From the NCBI GenBank assembly GCA_937915545.1, contig CALGIJ010000007.1, forward strand, positions 44,246-108,245: a DNA stretch of 64,000 bases, written 5' to 3'. This DNA comes from an uncultured Desulfobacterales bacterium. Lineage in GTDB: Bacteria; Desulfobacterota; Desulfobulbia; Desulfobulbales; Desulfocapsaceae. This document shows positions 43,224 through 51,498 of this stretch, in pieces. Position numbers and translations under genes: made by a program. Each line of letters begins with the position of its first letter. The stretch's first letter is position 1. The notes under the pieces were generated by a model. It ran no database searches, was not told the DNA's origin, and was given only the letters and a program-made list of their open reading frames with translations.

Positions 43224-44174
43224 GTGACTGCCGTGACCGCCGCCTATGTGCGTCTCTGCCGCAGTGGCCTGCTGCAGGAAAGGATTGTCGCCGCCCGGCG
43301 GCTGCTTTCCCCCTGCCGCCTCTGCCCGCGGCAATGCGGGGTGGACCGCCTCGCCGGCGAACGTGGCTTCTGTGGCGGTGGCCGCCTCGCCGAGGTCGCC
43401 TCCTGCGGGGCCCACTTCGGCGAAGAAGATGTCCTGGTCGGCGCCTCCGGCTCGGGGACGATTTTCTTCTGCGGCTGCAACCTGCGCTGCGATTTCTGTC
43501 AGAATTTTTCCCTCAGCCGCTGTCGGGACGACGACTGTCAGGAGGTGTCCAGCGAGCAGCTGACCGCGGCCATGCTCTCCCTGCAGGAGATGGGCTGCGC
43601 CAATATCAACCTGGTCACCCCCAGTCACGTCATGCCGCAGATCCTCGCCGCCCTGCCGGGCGCCGTCGCCGCCGGCCTGCGTCTGCCCCTGGTCTATAAC
43701 TGCGGTGGCTATGAGAGCGTCGAGGCCCTGCGCCTGCTGGACGGTATCGTCGATATCTACCTGCCCGACGCCAAGTTCCTGCGCAGGGAAAGCGCCATCG
43801 CCCACGCTGGCGCCGCCGACTACCCCGAGGTGCTGGTCCAGGCCCTGAAGGAGATGCAGCAGCAGGTTGGCGACCTGCGCATCGACGCAGATGGCGTGGC
43901 GCGGCACGGCCTCCTCGTGCGCCATCTCCTCATGCCCGGGGCCGCGGAGGAGGCGGCAGAGATCTTCGCCTTCCTCGCCCGGGACGTCTCCAGCGGCTGC
44001 TACCTCAATATCATGGATCAGTTCCGCCCCTGCGGGGAGTGGTCGGGGGCACGTGACGCCGCCATCGACGCCGCTACTCACCGCCGGGCTCTGCAGGCCG
44101 CCTGCAAGGCCGGGCTGCGCCGTCTGGCACGCCGCGATTCCGCCGCTCTGCTGCGCCGCCTCTTCGGGGCCTAG
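43224..44174 (+). CDS. PflX-like radical SAM enzyme (COG1313)
   Basis: A 316-residue radical SAM protein with the CNLRCDFCQN cluster motif (CxxxCxxC) near residue 87 that binds the SAM-coordinating [4Fe-4S]. An N-terminal Cys-rich segment (CRLCPRQCGVDRLAGERGFC) is typical of the PflX/PflA-like group. The domain is a glycyl-radical-enzyme activase relative of unknown target. The start is a GTG at 43224; a second GTG at 43233 is possible and no clear ribosome binding site is visible. It overlaps the convergent transhydrogenase gene by 4 bases. Confidence 0.88.
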   Translation: MTAVTAAYVRLCRSGLLQERIVAARRLLSPCRLCPRQCGVDRLAGERGFCGGGRLAEVASCGAHFGEEDVLVGASGSGTIFFCGCNLRCDFCQNFSLSRCRDDDCQEVSSEQLTAAMLSLQEMGCANINLVTPSHVMPQILAALPGAVAAGLRLPLVYNCGGYESVEALRLLDGIVDIYLPDAKFLRRESAIAHAGAADYPEVLVQALKEMQQQVGDLRIDADGVARHGLLVRHLLMPGAAEEAAEIFAFLARDVSSGCYLNIMDQFRPCGEWSGARDAAIDAATHRRALQAACKAGLRRLARRDSAALLRRLFGA

Positions 44175-45619
44175 CCGCCAGCCGGGGTCGGGCCGCGGCG
44201 GCAGCTGCCCTCGCCTTCGTCGTCGCCACGGGCGATGCGATTGGCGGCGGACAGGGCGGCGATCTTCAGCGCCTCCGAGTAGGTGGGGAAGTTGAAGATA
44301 TTGTCGATGAAGACATCGATCTTGGCGCTCTGCAACAGGGCCATCTGGGCGATATGGACGATCTCGGTGGCTGCCCCGCCGAGGATGTGCACGCCGAGAA
44401 TCTCCCTGGTGTCGCGGTGGGCGATCATCTTCAGCATGCCCTCGTTTTCCCCGGAGATCTGTCCGCGCGGCAGCTCGTCATAGTGGCAGCGGCCGATGGC
44501 GATGCGATAGCCGCGGGCCCGGGCCTCCTCTTCGGTAATGCCGACATAGGAAATCTCGGGGATGGTGTAGATGCCGAAGGGGAAGATACGTGGAAAGGAT
44601 TCCATCCGTGTTTTCAGGCCATGCAGGGCGGCCAGCCGCCCCTGCACGATGGAGGTCGAGGCGAGGCTCGGCCAGCCGATGACGTCGCCCACCGCCGAGA
44701 TGTGCGGCATCGTCGTCTGGTAGAGTTCGTTGACGGCGATATAGTGGTGTTCATTGAGGGCGATGCCCGCCCGCTCGATATCCAGGCCGACGGTGTTGGC
44801 TTCGCGGCCGAGGGCGAAGAAGAGGCAGTCGGCCTGGTGGGTGGCGCCGCCGGCGAGAGTCAGCCTGGCCCCGCCTGACCACCGTTCGATGCGGAAATCG
44901 CCGCAGTCGCTGATGTAGTCGATGTTGCCGCCGGGGAAGTTGCGGCACAGTTCGTCGACGATCTCGTGGTCGAGGAACTTGAGCAGGCGTCCGCCGCGGT
45001 CGAGCAGGGTCACCTTGACGCCGAGGGCGGCGAAGATGGTGGCGTATTCCGAGCCGATGACGCCGCCACCGAGGATGATCATGCTCTTTGGGATGCTAGG
45101 TATGCCGAGGATCGACGAGGAGTCGAGGATGGTCTCGCCGTCGAAGGGGATATCCGGAGGATTGCGGGGGTGGGAGCCGGTGGCGATGATGATGCGCTCG
45201 CCGGAAAAAGTCAGTTCCCTGCCGTCGGCGAGGCCGGTGACGGCCACCGTGTGCTCGTCGACGAAGCGGGCCGAGCCGCGTATGAGGTCGACGCCGTTGC
45301 GTTCCAACTGGCAGGTGATGATCGCCTGCTCCTCGAGGCGGACCTGGTGCAGCCGCCGCTTGAGTTTGTCCATGGAGATCCCGCCGCGGTCGCAGTCCTC
45401 GTCGGCGAAGACCTTGCGCTTGAGGTGCCCGGTGAGGAGGAGCACCGCCTCGCGTAAGGTCTTGCTGGGGAAGGTGCCGGTGTTGACGCAGACTCCGCCG
45501 AGGGAGCCTTCCTTTTCCACCACCAGCACCTTCTTGCCCGCCTTGCAGGCGGTCATCGCCGCCGAGAGTCCGGCCGGGCCGGTACCGATGATGATGAAAT
45601 CGTAAGCAGCGGGGGACAT
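44171..45619 (-). CDS. sthA: Soluble pyridine nucleotide transhydrogenase
   Basis: A 482-residue flavoprotein of the pyridine nucleotide-disulfide oxidoreductase family. The FAD-binding GTGPAGLSAA is at the N-terminus, the NAD(P)-binding GGGVIGSEYA near residue 180, and ISAVGDVIGWPSLAS near residue 310. The active-site region reads GVCVNTGTFPSKTLREA: the second redox Cys of disulfide reductases is absent. This fits SthA, which transfers hydride between NADPH and NAD+. A Ser-Cys rich tail (GEGSCRRGPTP) is extra. GGAGAG lies upstream of the ATG at 45619. Confidence 0.92.
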   Translation of the reverse strand: MSPAAYDFIIIGTGPAGLSAAMTACKAGKKVLVVEKEGSLGGVCVNTGTFPSKTLREAVLLLTGHLKRKVFADEDCDRGGISMDKLKRRLHQVRLEEQAIITCQLERNGVDLIRGSARFVDEHTVAVTGLADGRELTFSGERIIIATGSHPRNPPDIPFDGETILDSSSILGIPSIPKSMIILGGGVIGSEYATIFAALGVKVTLLDRGGRLLKFLDHEIVDELCRNFPGGNIDYISDCGDFRIERWSGGARLTLAGGATHQADCLFFALGREANTVGLDIERAGIALNEHHYIAVNELYQTTMPHISAVGDVIGWPSLASTSIVQGRLAALHGLKTRMESFPRIFPFGIYTIPEISYVGITEEEARARGYRIAIGRCHYDELPRGQISGENEGMLKMIAHRDTREILGVHILGGAATEIVHIAQMALLQSAKIDVFIDNIFNFPTYSEALKIAALSAANRIARGDDEGEGSCRRGPTPAGG

Positions 45620-45764
45620 GGCGAGGCTCTCCAATGGAGGTTGCGGGGGGCGCCGGCGCGGCTTGGCCGGCGGCAAAAACGCATCCCTCTACATACACCG
45701 AGGGGCCACTGCTGTTCAAGCTTCCTCCGTCAGAAAGGGGCCTTGCGCGACTCGGCCTGCCCTG

Positions 45765-46469
45765 TCAGCCTTCTTTTCGGCCGAGACCACGCAGCCGCCG
45801 GTAGCAGCGGGCCAGAGTGGGGGCGGGGATGCCGCAGCCGTGGCCGATGAGGATCAGCTGGTTGATCAGGGTAGTGCGCAGCACGCCGAGGTTGTCCCAG
45901 CGTCGGCTCGAGGTGACCACCGCCTGGGGGAGGATGACCAGGCGGCCGAGGCGGCGCAGGCCGCGGACGAAGAGGACGTCCTCCATGATCGGCGTCTCGG
46001 CGAAACCGCCAAGCCGTTGAAAGGTCTCCCTGGTGGTGAACAGGGCCTGATCGCCGTAGGGCAGCCGCAGCAGGCGGGAGCGCAGGTTGGCGGCATGGGC
46101 GATGAAGGCGAGGCTGGGGCTGTTGCCCGCGATACGCAGCGAGAAGGCACCGCCGCTGACCCCTCTCCCGGCCAGGGCGCCCTCCACCAGGGCGGCGAAG
46201 CCTTGAGGGAGGAGGGTGTCGGCATGGAGAAAGAGGAGGATGGGAGCGCGGGCGGCCGCCGCGCCGGCGTTCATCTGCACCCCCCTCCCCGGTGGGCTGC
46301 ATACCACCCGGCAGCCATGGCGGGCGCCGAGGTCGCGGGTGGCGTCGCCGCTGCCGCCGTCGCTGACGATCACCTCGCAGCCGGCTGCCGCGGCCAGAGG
46401 CGCAAGGGTGGCGGGCAGCTGTCCCTCCTCATTGAGGGTGGGGATGATGATGGATATGAGGGGCGTCAT
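45765..46469 (-). CDS. Family 2 glycosyltransferase (TIGR04283 type)
   Basis: A 234-residue GT-A glycosyltransferase. It begins SIIIPTLNEEGQLPATL, with VSDGGSGDATRDL as the nucleotide-sugar binding motif, LFLHADTLLP as the DxD-like site, and MEDVLFVRGLRRLG later. The pattern matches the TIGR04283 group, often named for arsenosugar biosynthesis. It overlaps the adjacent DUF2064 gene by 4 bases, as in many genomes. Confidence 0.9.
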   Translation of the reverse strand: MTPLISIIIPTLNEEGQLPATLAPLAAAAGCEVIVSDGGSGDATRDLGARHGCRVVCSPPGRGVQMNAGAAAARAPILLFLHADTLLPQGFAALVEGALAGRGVSGGAFSLRIAGNSPSLAFIAHAANLRSRLLRLPYGDQALFTTRETFQRLGGFAETPIMEDVLFVRGLRRLGRLVILPQAVVTSSRRWDNLGVLRTTLINQLILIGHGCGIPAPTLARCYRRLRGLGRKEG

Positions 46470-47098
46470 AGCAGGCCGGCCTGGCGGGCGCGATTGAGGT
46501 CGGCGGGGGTGTCGATGTCGGCCAGCTGTGGCAGCAGGGTATAGGCCAGTCCCTTGCGGCGCAGGCGCTCCTCGCTGGTCGCCAGCACCATCGCCGTCGA
46601 CCAGGCGATATCGGTGAAGAGCAGCGGCAGGGCGATTTCGGCGCAGGCCGCGCTCAGGCCAACTAGGTAGTAGCCGCCGTCGCTGCTGGGGCCGAGGACC
46701 ACCGGTCGTTCATGCAGGGCAGCCAGGGCCTGACGCAGCCCGTCGCTGTCGAGGCCGGGGATGTCGCTGCCAAAGAGCAGCGCCCGGGGGGCGCCGCTGG
46801 CGAAGGCCTGGCGCAGGGCGGCCGCCATCCGCGCGCCGAGGTCGCCGCCCTCCTGGGGCCGGACTTCGCAGGCGCCGAGCCAGGCGGTCATCTCCTCCGC
46901 TGAGCCGCCGTCGTGATGGACGGTGAGGTGAGCGAGTCCTTCCACCTGCAGCCGTCGCGCTTGCGCGGCGATCCTCTCGGTCAGTCGGCGCTGCAGGTTG
47001 GCCGCCCCCTCGGCGCCAAGCGCGGGGATGAGCCGCGTCTTGCACATGCCGGGACGGGGGTAGCGGGTAAAGAGGATGAGGTGCGCGGGAGCGGACAT
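46466..47098 (-). CDS. DUF2064 / TIGR04282 nucleotidyltransferase-like glycosyltransferase
   Basis: A 210-residue protein with the GT-A-like start LILFTRYPRPGMCKTRLIPA, then ALLFGSDIPGLDSDGL and LGPSSDGGYYLVGL, the conserved motifs of the DUF2064/TIGR04282 family. It is paired with the TIGR04283 gene (4-base overlap). The family is named after arsenosugar synthesis, but no arsM or arsS-type gene is present here. The pair may make another glycoside. Confidence 0.9.
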   Translation of the reverse strand: MSAPAHLILFTRYPRPGMCKTRLIPALGAEGAANLQRRLTERIAAQARRLQVEGLAHLTVHHDGGSAEEMTAWLGACEVRPQEGGDLGARMAAALRQAFASGAPRALLFGSDIPGLDSDGLRQALAALHERPVVLGPSSDGGYYLVGLSAACAEIALPLLFTDIAWSTAMVLATSEERLRRKGLAYTLLPQLADIDTPADLNRARQAGLL

Positions 47099-47107
47099 CG
47101 ACGGGGC

Positions 47108-48649
47108 TCAGGAGACCTTTTCGTCGAGGGCGATGATAGTGACGCGGTTGCGGCCGTTTTTCTTCGAGAGGTAGAGGCCGCGGTCGGCCGCCTCGATGAG
47201 TTCCTGCTGGGAGATGGTGTCGTTGCTGGTGTACTGCACTCCCCCGGCGCTGATGGTGATGTTGATGGGTTTCTCGTTATTGAAGGTGGTGACTGCCGCG
47301 GCACAGCGCCGCAGCCGTTCGGCGAAGACGCGCAGGCCGATGCGGTCGGTTTCGGGGAGGATGACGGCAAACTCCTCCCCGCCGTAGCGGGCAACGATGT
47401 CGTTGGGCCGCACCGCCGCGGCGATGGCCGCCGCCAGATTGCCGAGCACCTGGTCGCCGACGGGGTGCCCATGGGTATCGTTGACGTCTTTGAAAAAGTC
47501 GATGTCGAACATCAGCAGGCTCATGGTGTGACCATAACGTCTGGTACGGGCCATCTCCTTGTTGAGGCTCTCCTGGAAGAAACGGTGGTTGTAGAGATTG
47601 GTGAGGCCGTCGCGGAAGGCCATCTGTTCGAGGCGGCGGTTGGCCTGACGCAGCTCTTCGGCGAAGCGCTCTGACTTCTCCTTGGCTTCCTTGAGGGCCA
47701 GCACCAGTTGCTCGTAGGAGAAGTTGAGCCGCCCGAGCTCTTCGTTGGCCTCCTGCAGCAACTGCGAGTAGGGTTTCATATGGCCTGGATCTATCTCGAA
47801 TATTTTGAGTATTTCCAAGCTTTTGGCGGCGACGTCATCAAGGAGGCGCAGGCTGGAGCCGCCGTCAACGGTGAAGTAGAGGTGCATCTTGTCCTGCATC
47901 TCGACGACGTTGTCGCTGGTTTCCCGGCCATGGCAGATGGCGGAGAGGAGGTTGGCCACCTCGAGCACCATGACGGTGCGGCGCTGCTCGTCCGGGGCGA
48001 GTTCCGGGGTGTGGTGCCGGCCGGTGGAGATAGTTATGGACAGGGGCAGGCCCCAGGTGGCGAGGAGCTTGGCGCCGACCTGCTGGTGATCGTAGCCGAA
48101 CATGCCCTTTTCCATATGGCGCAGGCCGGTGCCGCTGTCAGACACGCATCGTCCGAGGATCTCCCCGTATTTCCGGCCATGGGTGAGGTAGAGGACGAGA
48201 ATGCCGATATCCTGGAGGAGGCCGGCGACGAAGATGTCATCGTCGCGGTGACCGATGTGGGTTGAGACGAGCTCGGCGGCCACCGCCGCGGTTACCGAGC
48301 GGCGCCAGAAGTAATCGAAATCGAAGACCTCGTTGCTGTTGCCGCGCAGGTCACCGGCGATGACGAAGGACAGGGCGATGTTTTTGATGAGGTTGGTGCC
48401 GAGGATGGTCAGGGCGCGGCCGATATTGCCGACCTCGTTGGGCAGTCGGTACATGGCCGAGTTGGCGATGCGCAGCATCTTGCCAGTGAGGGCCGGGTCG
48501 GCGGAGATGATGCGTTCCAGGTCGGCGAGGGAGAAATCGGTCTTTTGCACCGTGTTGAGGATCTTGACGGCGATAGCCGGCGGCGAGGGCAGGTTGACCT
48601 GCTGCTCGATGAAAAGATCAAGCTCTTCGCTGCGCTGGTCTGTCGTCAT
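47108..48649 (-). CDS. HDOD-GGDEF protein, probable diguanylate cyclase
   Basis: A 513-residue cytoplasmic protein. The N-terminal HDOD domain (about 10-215; LPSPPAIAVKILNTVQ and IISADPALTGKMLRIANS) is followed by a coiled-coil linker (about 290-345). The C-terminal GGDEF domain (about 345-505) begins DGLTNLYNHRFFQESL and carries the active-site loop GGEEF, so it should make cyclic di-GMP. A DxxD-type inhibitory site (RxxD) is not clear. It complements the HD-GYP phosphodiesterase at 16466. A divergent tRNA pair follows upstream. Confidence 0.92.
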   Translation of the reverse strand: MTTDQRSEELDLFIEQQVNLPSPPAIAVKILNTVQKTDFSLADLERIISADPALTGKMLRIANSAMYRLPNEVGNIGRALTILGTNLIKNIALSFVIAGDLRGNSNEVFDFDYFWRRSVTAAVAAELVSTHIGHRDDDIFVAGLLQDIGILVLYLTHGRKYGEILGRCVSDSGTGLRHMEKGMFGYDHQQVGAKLLATWGLPLSITISTGRHHTPELAPDEQRRTVMVLEVANLLSAICHGRETSDNVVEMQDKMHLYFTVDGGSSLRLLDDVAAKSLEILKIFEIDPGHMKPYSQLLQEANEELGRLNFSYEQLVLALKEAKEKSERFAEELRQANRRLEQMAFRDGLTNLYNHRFFQESLNKEMARTRRYGHTMSLLMFDIDFFKDVNDTHGHPVGDQVLGNLAAAIAAAVRPNDIVARYGGEEFAVILPETDRIGLRVFAERLRRCAAAVTTFNNEKPINITISAGGVQYTSNDTISQQELIEAADRGLYLSKKNGRNRVTIIALDEKVS

Positions 48650-48848
48650 ACCTCCTCCCGTGACAGGATTACTAAGAACGTATCACATTCCTACCCTGTT
48701 CATTTACCAAAAAAAAATCCCTCTGCCAGCCCCCGAAAGAAAAAAAAGTGTTGCCGCGGGTATTTCGTTGCGTCCGAGAAGAAAAGGCGGGGCGAGCGTG
48801 CAAAGTTCTTGAATATCTCGCCATACCCTGGTATCACTGCCGTCGAAC

Positions 48849-48938
48849 GGAGAAGTGCCGGAGCGGTTGAACGGGACGGTCTCGAAAACCGTTGTGGGGG
48901 TAACCCCACCCAGGGTTCGAATCCCTGCTTCTCCGCCA
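48849..48938 (+). tRNA. tRNA-Ser (anticodon CGA)
   Basis: A complete class II tRNA: acceptor GGAGAAG/CTTCTCC, long variable arm with GTGGGG/CCCCAC pairing, T-arm GGTTCGAATCC, and encoded CCA at 48936-48938. The anticodon loop CTCGAAA gives anticodon CGA (48883-48885), which reads UCG serine codons. Confidence 0.97.
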
Positions 48939-48971
48939 GCGAGTTATGTGGTATACTCGCAGTCACATATC

Positions 48972-49046
48972 GGGCGATTAACTCAGCGGGAGAGTGCCAC
49001 CTTCACACGGTGGAAGTCACAGGTTCAAATCCTGTATCGCCCACCA
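48972..49046 (+). tRNA. tRNA-Val (anticodon CAC)
   Basis: A complete tRNA: acceptor GGGCGAT/ATCGCCC, anticodon stem CCACC/GGTGG with loop TTCACAC giving anticodon CAC (49004-49006), T-arm GGTTCAAATCC, and encoded CCA. It reads GUG valine codons. It lies 33 bases after tRNA-Ser and is probably co-transcribed with it. Confidence 0.97.
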
Positions 49047-49059
49047 GCTGGAACATCCA

Positions 49060-49090
49060 GGGGGCTTGCCGAGGCAAGCCCCCTTTTTTT
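49060..49090 (+). terminator. Rho-independent terminator of the tRNA operon
   Basis: GGGGGCTTGC (49060-49069) pairs with GCAAGCCCCC (49074-49083) around a 4-base loop, followed by seven T residues. It lies 13 bases after tRNA-Val. Confidence 0.96.
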
Positions 49091-49172
49091 ATTTCTTTTT
49101 TCCTTTACAGCAGAGGGTGCCCCGGCAGAACTCCGGCAGGTGCAGCCATGCTGTCCCTCCCATTTTTTTCGT

Positions 49173-49667
49173 CTACCCCAGTTCGTCACGGAGGAGAGCG
49201 TCGTTGGCGAGGCATTCCGCTTCGAGGGAGGCCTTGAAGCGCACGAACTCGGCAAACAGCGCCTGGTCGGCTCCGGCAAGAATCTGCACGGCGAGCAGGG
49301 CGGCGTTGGCTGCCCCGTCGATGGCCACCGTGGCCACGGGAATGCCCTTGGGCATCTGTACGATGGCATAGAGGGCATCGACACCGTTGAGGCCGCCCCC
49401 GGAAACCGGGACGCCGATCACCGGCAGCGGGGTGAAGGCGGCGGTGACCCCGGGCAGGTGGGCCGCCATGCCGGCGGCGGCGATGACGCAGCCGAAGCCG
49501 TTGTCCACCAGCGCGCTGACGTAGGATTCGAGGACACGCGGCGCGCGGTGGGCCGAGATCACCCGTACCTCGACCTCAACGTTGAAACGCTTTAAGGTTT
49601 CCAGCGCCGGCTTGAGTTTGGGGAAATCGTTCTTGCTGCCCATGAGCAGAGCGACCTTTTTGGCCAT
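49173..49667 (-). CDS. purE: N5-carboxyaminoimidazole ribonucleotide mutase PurE
   Basis: A 164-residue class I PurE of usual length. It rearranges N5-CAIR to CAIR in purine synthesis. Signatures: LLMGSKNDFPKLKPA at the N-terminus, VRVISAHRAPRVLESY with the catalytic His, and AAAGMAAHLPGVTAAFT. Asn-Asp replaces the common Ser-Asp in the first loop. No purK is adjacent. It runs against the tRNA operon and is separated from it by that operon's terminator. Confidence 0.95.
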   Translation of the reverse strand: MAKKVALLMGSKNDFPKLKPALETLKRFNVEVEVRVISAHRAPRVLESYVSALVDNGFGCVIAAAGMAAHLPGVTAAFTPLPVIGVPVSGGGLNGVDALYAIVQMPKGIPVATVAIDGAANAALLAVQILAGADQALFAEFVRFKASLEAECLANDALLRDELG

Positions 49668-49758
49668 AATTCACCTTCATCTCGTTGTGGGTTGGACTGC
49701 AGAGGTTTCAGTTTCTGACGCACCTGTGATGAGCGATACGGCCTGGCGAGGGAAAGAG

Positions 49759-51156
49759 TCAGCGTCCTGGTTCCTGCGCGGCCCCCCGAAACCAGCTGAA
49801 ATAGACGCCGAGTCCGCAGAGGAGGGCGGAGATGAGAAAGACCAGGTGCACCGAGGCGAGGAATTTGTCGTAGACCGCCGGGACGATGGCCTGGTGGCCG
49901 ACGAGCATGGCCAGCACCACCGTGGCGATGGCCATGCTCAGCATCTGGCCGAGGAGGCGCATGGTGGCGGCGATGCCCGAAGCCAGCCCATAATGGCGTT
50001 TCTCCACCGCGCCCATGATGGCGTTCATGTTGGGCGAGCTGAACAGGGCGAAGCCGGTGCCGAGGAAGATGAGGTTGGCGATGATGACTCCAGAGGAGGT
50101 GTCCGGCTGCAGGCGGCTGAAGAAGAGGACGCCGAGGACGGTGATGCTCATGCCGGTCGAGGCGAGGTAGCGGGGGTCGATGCGGTCGGCGAGGCGGCCG
50201 GCTACTGGGGAGAACAGTGCCATCACCACCGGCTGGGCAACGAGCAGAGTCCCCGCCGCCGGAGGGGACATTCCCTTGATATACTGGAGGTAGAGGCTGA
50301 CCAGGAAGGTGACGCTGAAGGTCGCCGAATAGTTGAGCAGGGCGGCGAGGCTGCTGTAGGTGAAGGTGCGGTTGGCGGCGAACAGCCTGACTTCGAACAC
50401 CGGGTGCGGCGAGCGGCTCTGCTGCAGGAGAAAGACGGCCAGCACCGCCAGGCCGCTTGTCCCGAGGGCCGCGCCTCTCAGGGAAGGCAGAATGGTGGCG
50501 CCGTAGACCAGGGAGAGGATGGCCACCGCATAGAGGGTGCAGCCAAGGATGTCGAGGCGCTGCCCAAGCTCGCCGCGCCACTCTTCCTTGAGGAACAAGA
50601 GGGTGAGCAGGAGGCAGAGCAGGCTGAAGGGGACGATGGCGGCAAAGATCGAGCGCCAGCCGAGGGCCTCGGTGAGGAAGCCGCCGGCAAACGGCCCCAT
50701 CGCCAGGCCGACATAGACCGCAGCCACGTAGATGCCGATGACACGGCCACGACGCTGCGGCGGAAAGATCGAGGAAAGAATGGCCATGCCGGTGGTGACG
50801 AACATCGAGGCGCCCAGGCCCTGCACGAAGCGCAGGGCGATGAGCTCAGCCGCCGAGGAGGCGAAGGAAGCGAGCAGGCAGCCGAGGGCGTTGACCGCCA
50901 GGCCGGTGGCGAAGACCCGCTTGCGGCCGTGGATGTCGCCGATCTTGCCGGCGGGAATCAGCCCCACCGCCACCGCCAGCAGATAGGAGGTGGCGATCCA
51001 GCTCAGCTCCACTGCGGTCAGCGCCAACTCGGCCTGGATGGTGGGCAGGGCGACATTCACCGAGGAGATGAGAAAGGGGCCCATGAACGAGGTGAGGGTG
51101 GCGACGGTCAGCGCCGAACGCTCTACCCTGTCGTTGCAGGGGGTATTGGTGGTCAT
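49759..51156 (-). CDS. DHA2-family MFS drug exporter
   Basis: A 465-residue major facilitator with about 14 helices, typical of the DHA2 (14-TMS) group. The N-terminus has FMGPFLISSVNVALPTIQAE, the loop 2-3 motif GKIGDIHGRKRVF, and the antiporter motif C region GPFAGGFLTEALGWRSIF. Members export drugs, dyes or fatty acids by proton antiport. There is no adjacent HlyD-type membrane fusion partner. It is downstream of purE's start on the same strand but separated by 91 bases. Confidence 0.92.
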   Translation of the reverse strand: MTTNTPCNDRVERSALTVATLTSFMGPFLISSVNVALPTIQAELALTAVELSWIATSYLLAVAVGLIPAGKIGDIHGRKRVFATGLAVNALGCLLASFASSAAELIALRFVQGLGASMFVTTGMAILSSIFPPQRRGRVIGIYVAAVYVGLAMGPFAGGFLTEALGWRSIFAAIVPFSLLCLLLTLLFLKEEWRGELGQRLDILGCTLYAVAILSLVYGATILPSLRGAALGTSGLAVLAVFLLQQSRSPHPVFEVRLFAANRTFTYSSLAALLNYSATFSVTFLVSLYLQYIKGMSPPAAGTLLVAQPVVMALFSPVAGRLADRIDPRYLASTGMSITVLGVLFFSRLQPDTSSGVIIANLIFLGTGFALFSSPNMNAIMGAVEKRHYGLASGIAATMRLLGQMLSMAIATVVLAMLVGHQAIVPAVYDKFLASVHLVFLISALLCGLGVYFSWFRGAAQEPGR

Positions 51157-51306
51157 GGCCTGATCCCCGAGGAGGTGGATGGGTGTGGGCGGAGGCGTCA
51201 GTGCCGTCGCCAGGCGTGCACATGATAAAGGATGGCCGCGGGAAACTCAATGGCTAAGCCGGTGCAGGCGGATGCAGCCGTCCCGGGCGCCTCGTCGCCA
51301 ACGACG

Positions 51307-51337
51307 ACGGCCGCAGCTCGGTGCGAGCTGCGGCCGT
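51307..51337. repeat. 14-bp perfect inverted repeat with 3-base loop
   Basis: ACGGCCGCAGCTCG - GTG - CGAGCTGCGGCCGT forms a very stable hairpin in the 342-base gap (51157-51498) between the DHA2 and peroxiredoxin genes. No T-run follows on either strand, so it is not a standard terminator. The rest of this gap holds no gene. Confidence 0.85.
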
Positions 51338-51390
51338 AGAGGTTTGCAGGTGATGGGGTGCAGTGAGTACCCTGTACCGGTGAGCCTGGC

Positions 51391-51420
51391 AGAAAAAACA
51401 AGAACGTTCTTCCAAGAACG
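51391..51420 (-). terminator. Rho-independent terminator of the peroxiredoxin gene
   Basis: On the minus strand CGTTCTT-GG-AAGAACG is followed by TTCTTGTTTTTTC. It lies about 80 bases downstream of the peroxiredoxin stop codon. The same seven-base unit occurs a third time, giving an alternative palindrome AAGAACGTTCTT (51400-51411). Confidence 0.8.
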
Positions 51421-51498
51421 CGGAGGTGATGAAACCGCCACCACGCTGCTTATCCGCGGAGGGGATGACGGCTCCTCTCTTGCGGTCAGCAGCCCGCC

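Noticed and set aside
48849..49046. tRNA pair as an integration site for a mobile element
   Set aside because: No integrase, direct repeat of the tRNA 3' end or composition shift is visible next to the tRNA genes; ordinary housekeeping genes flank them.
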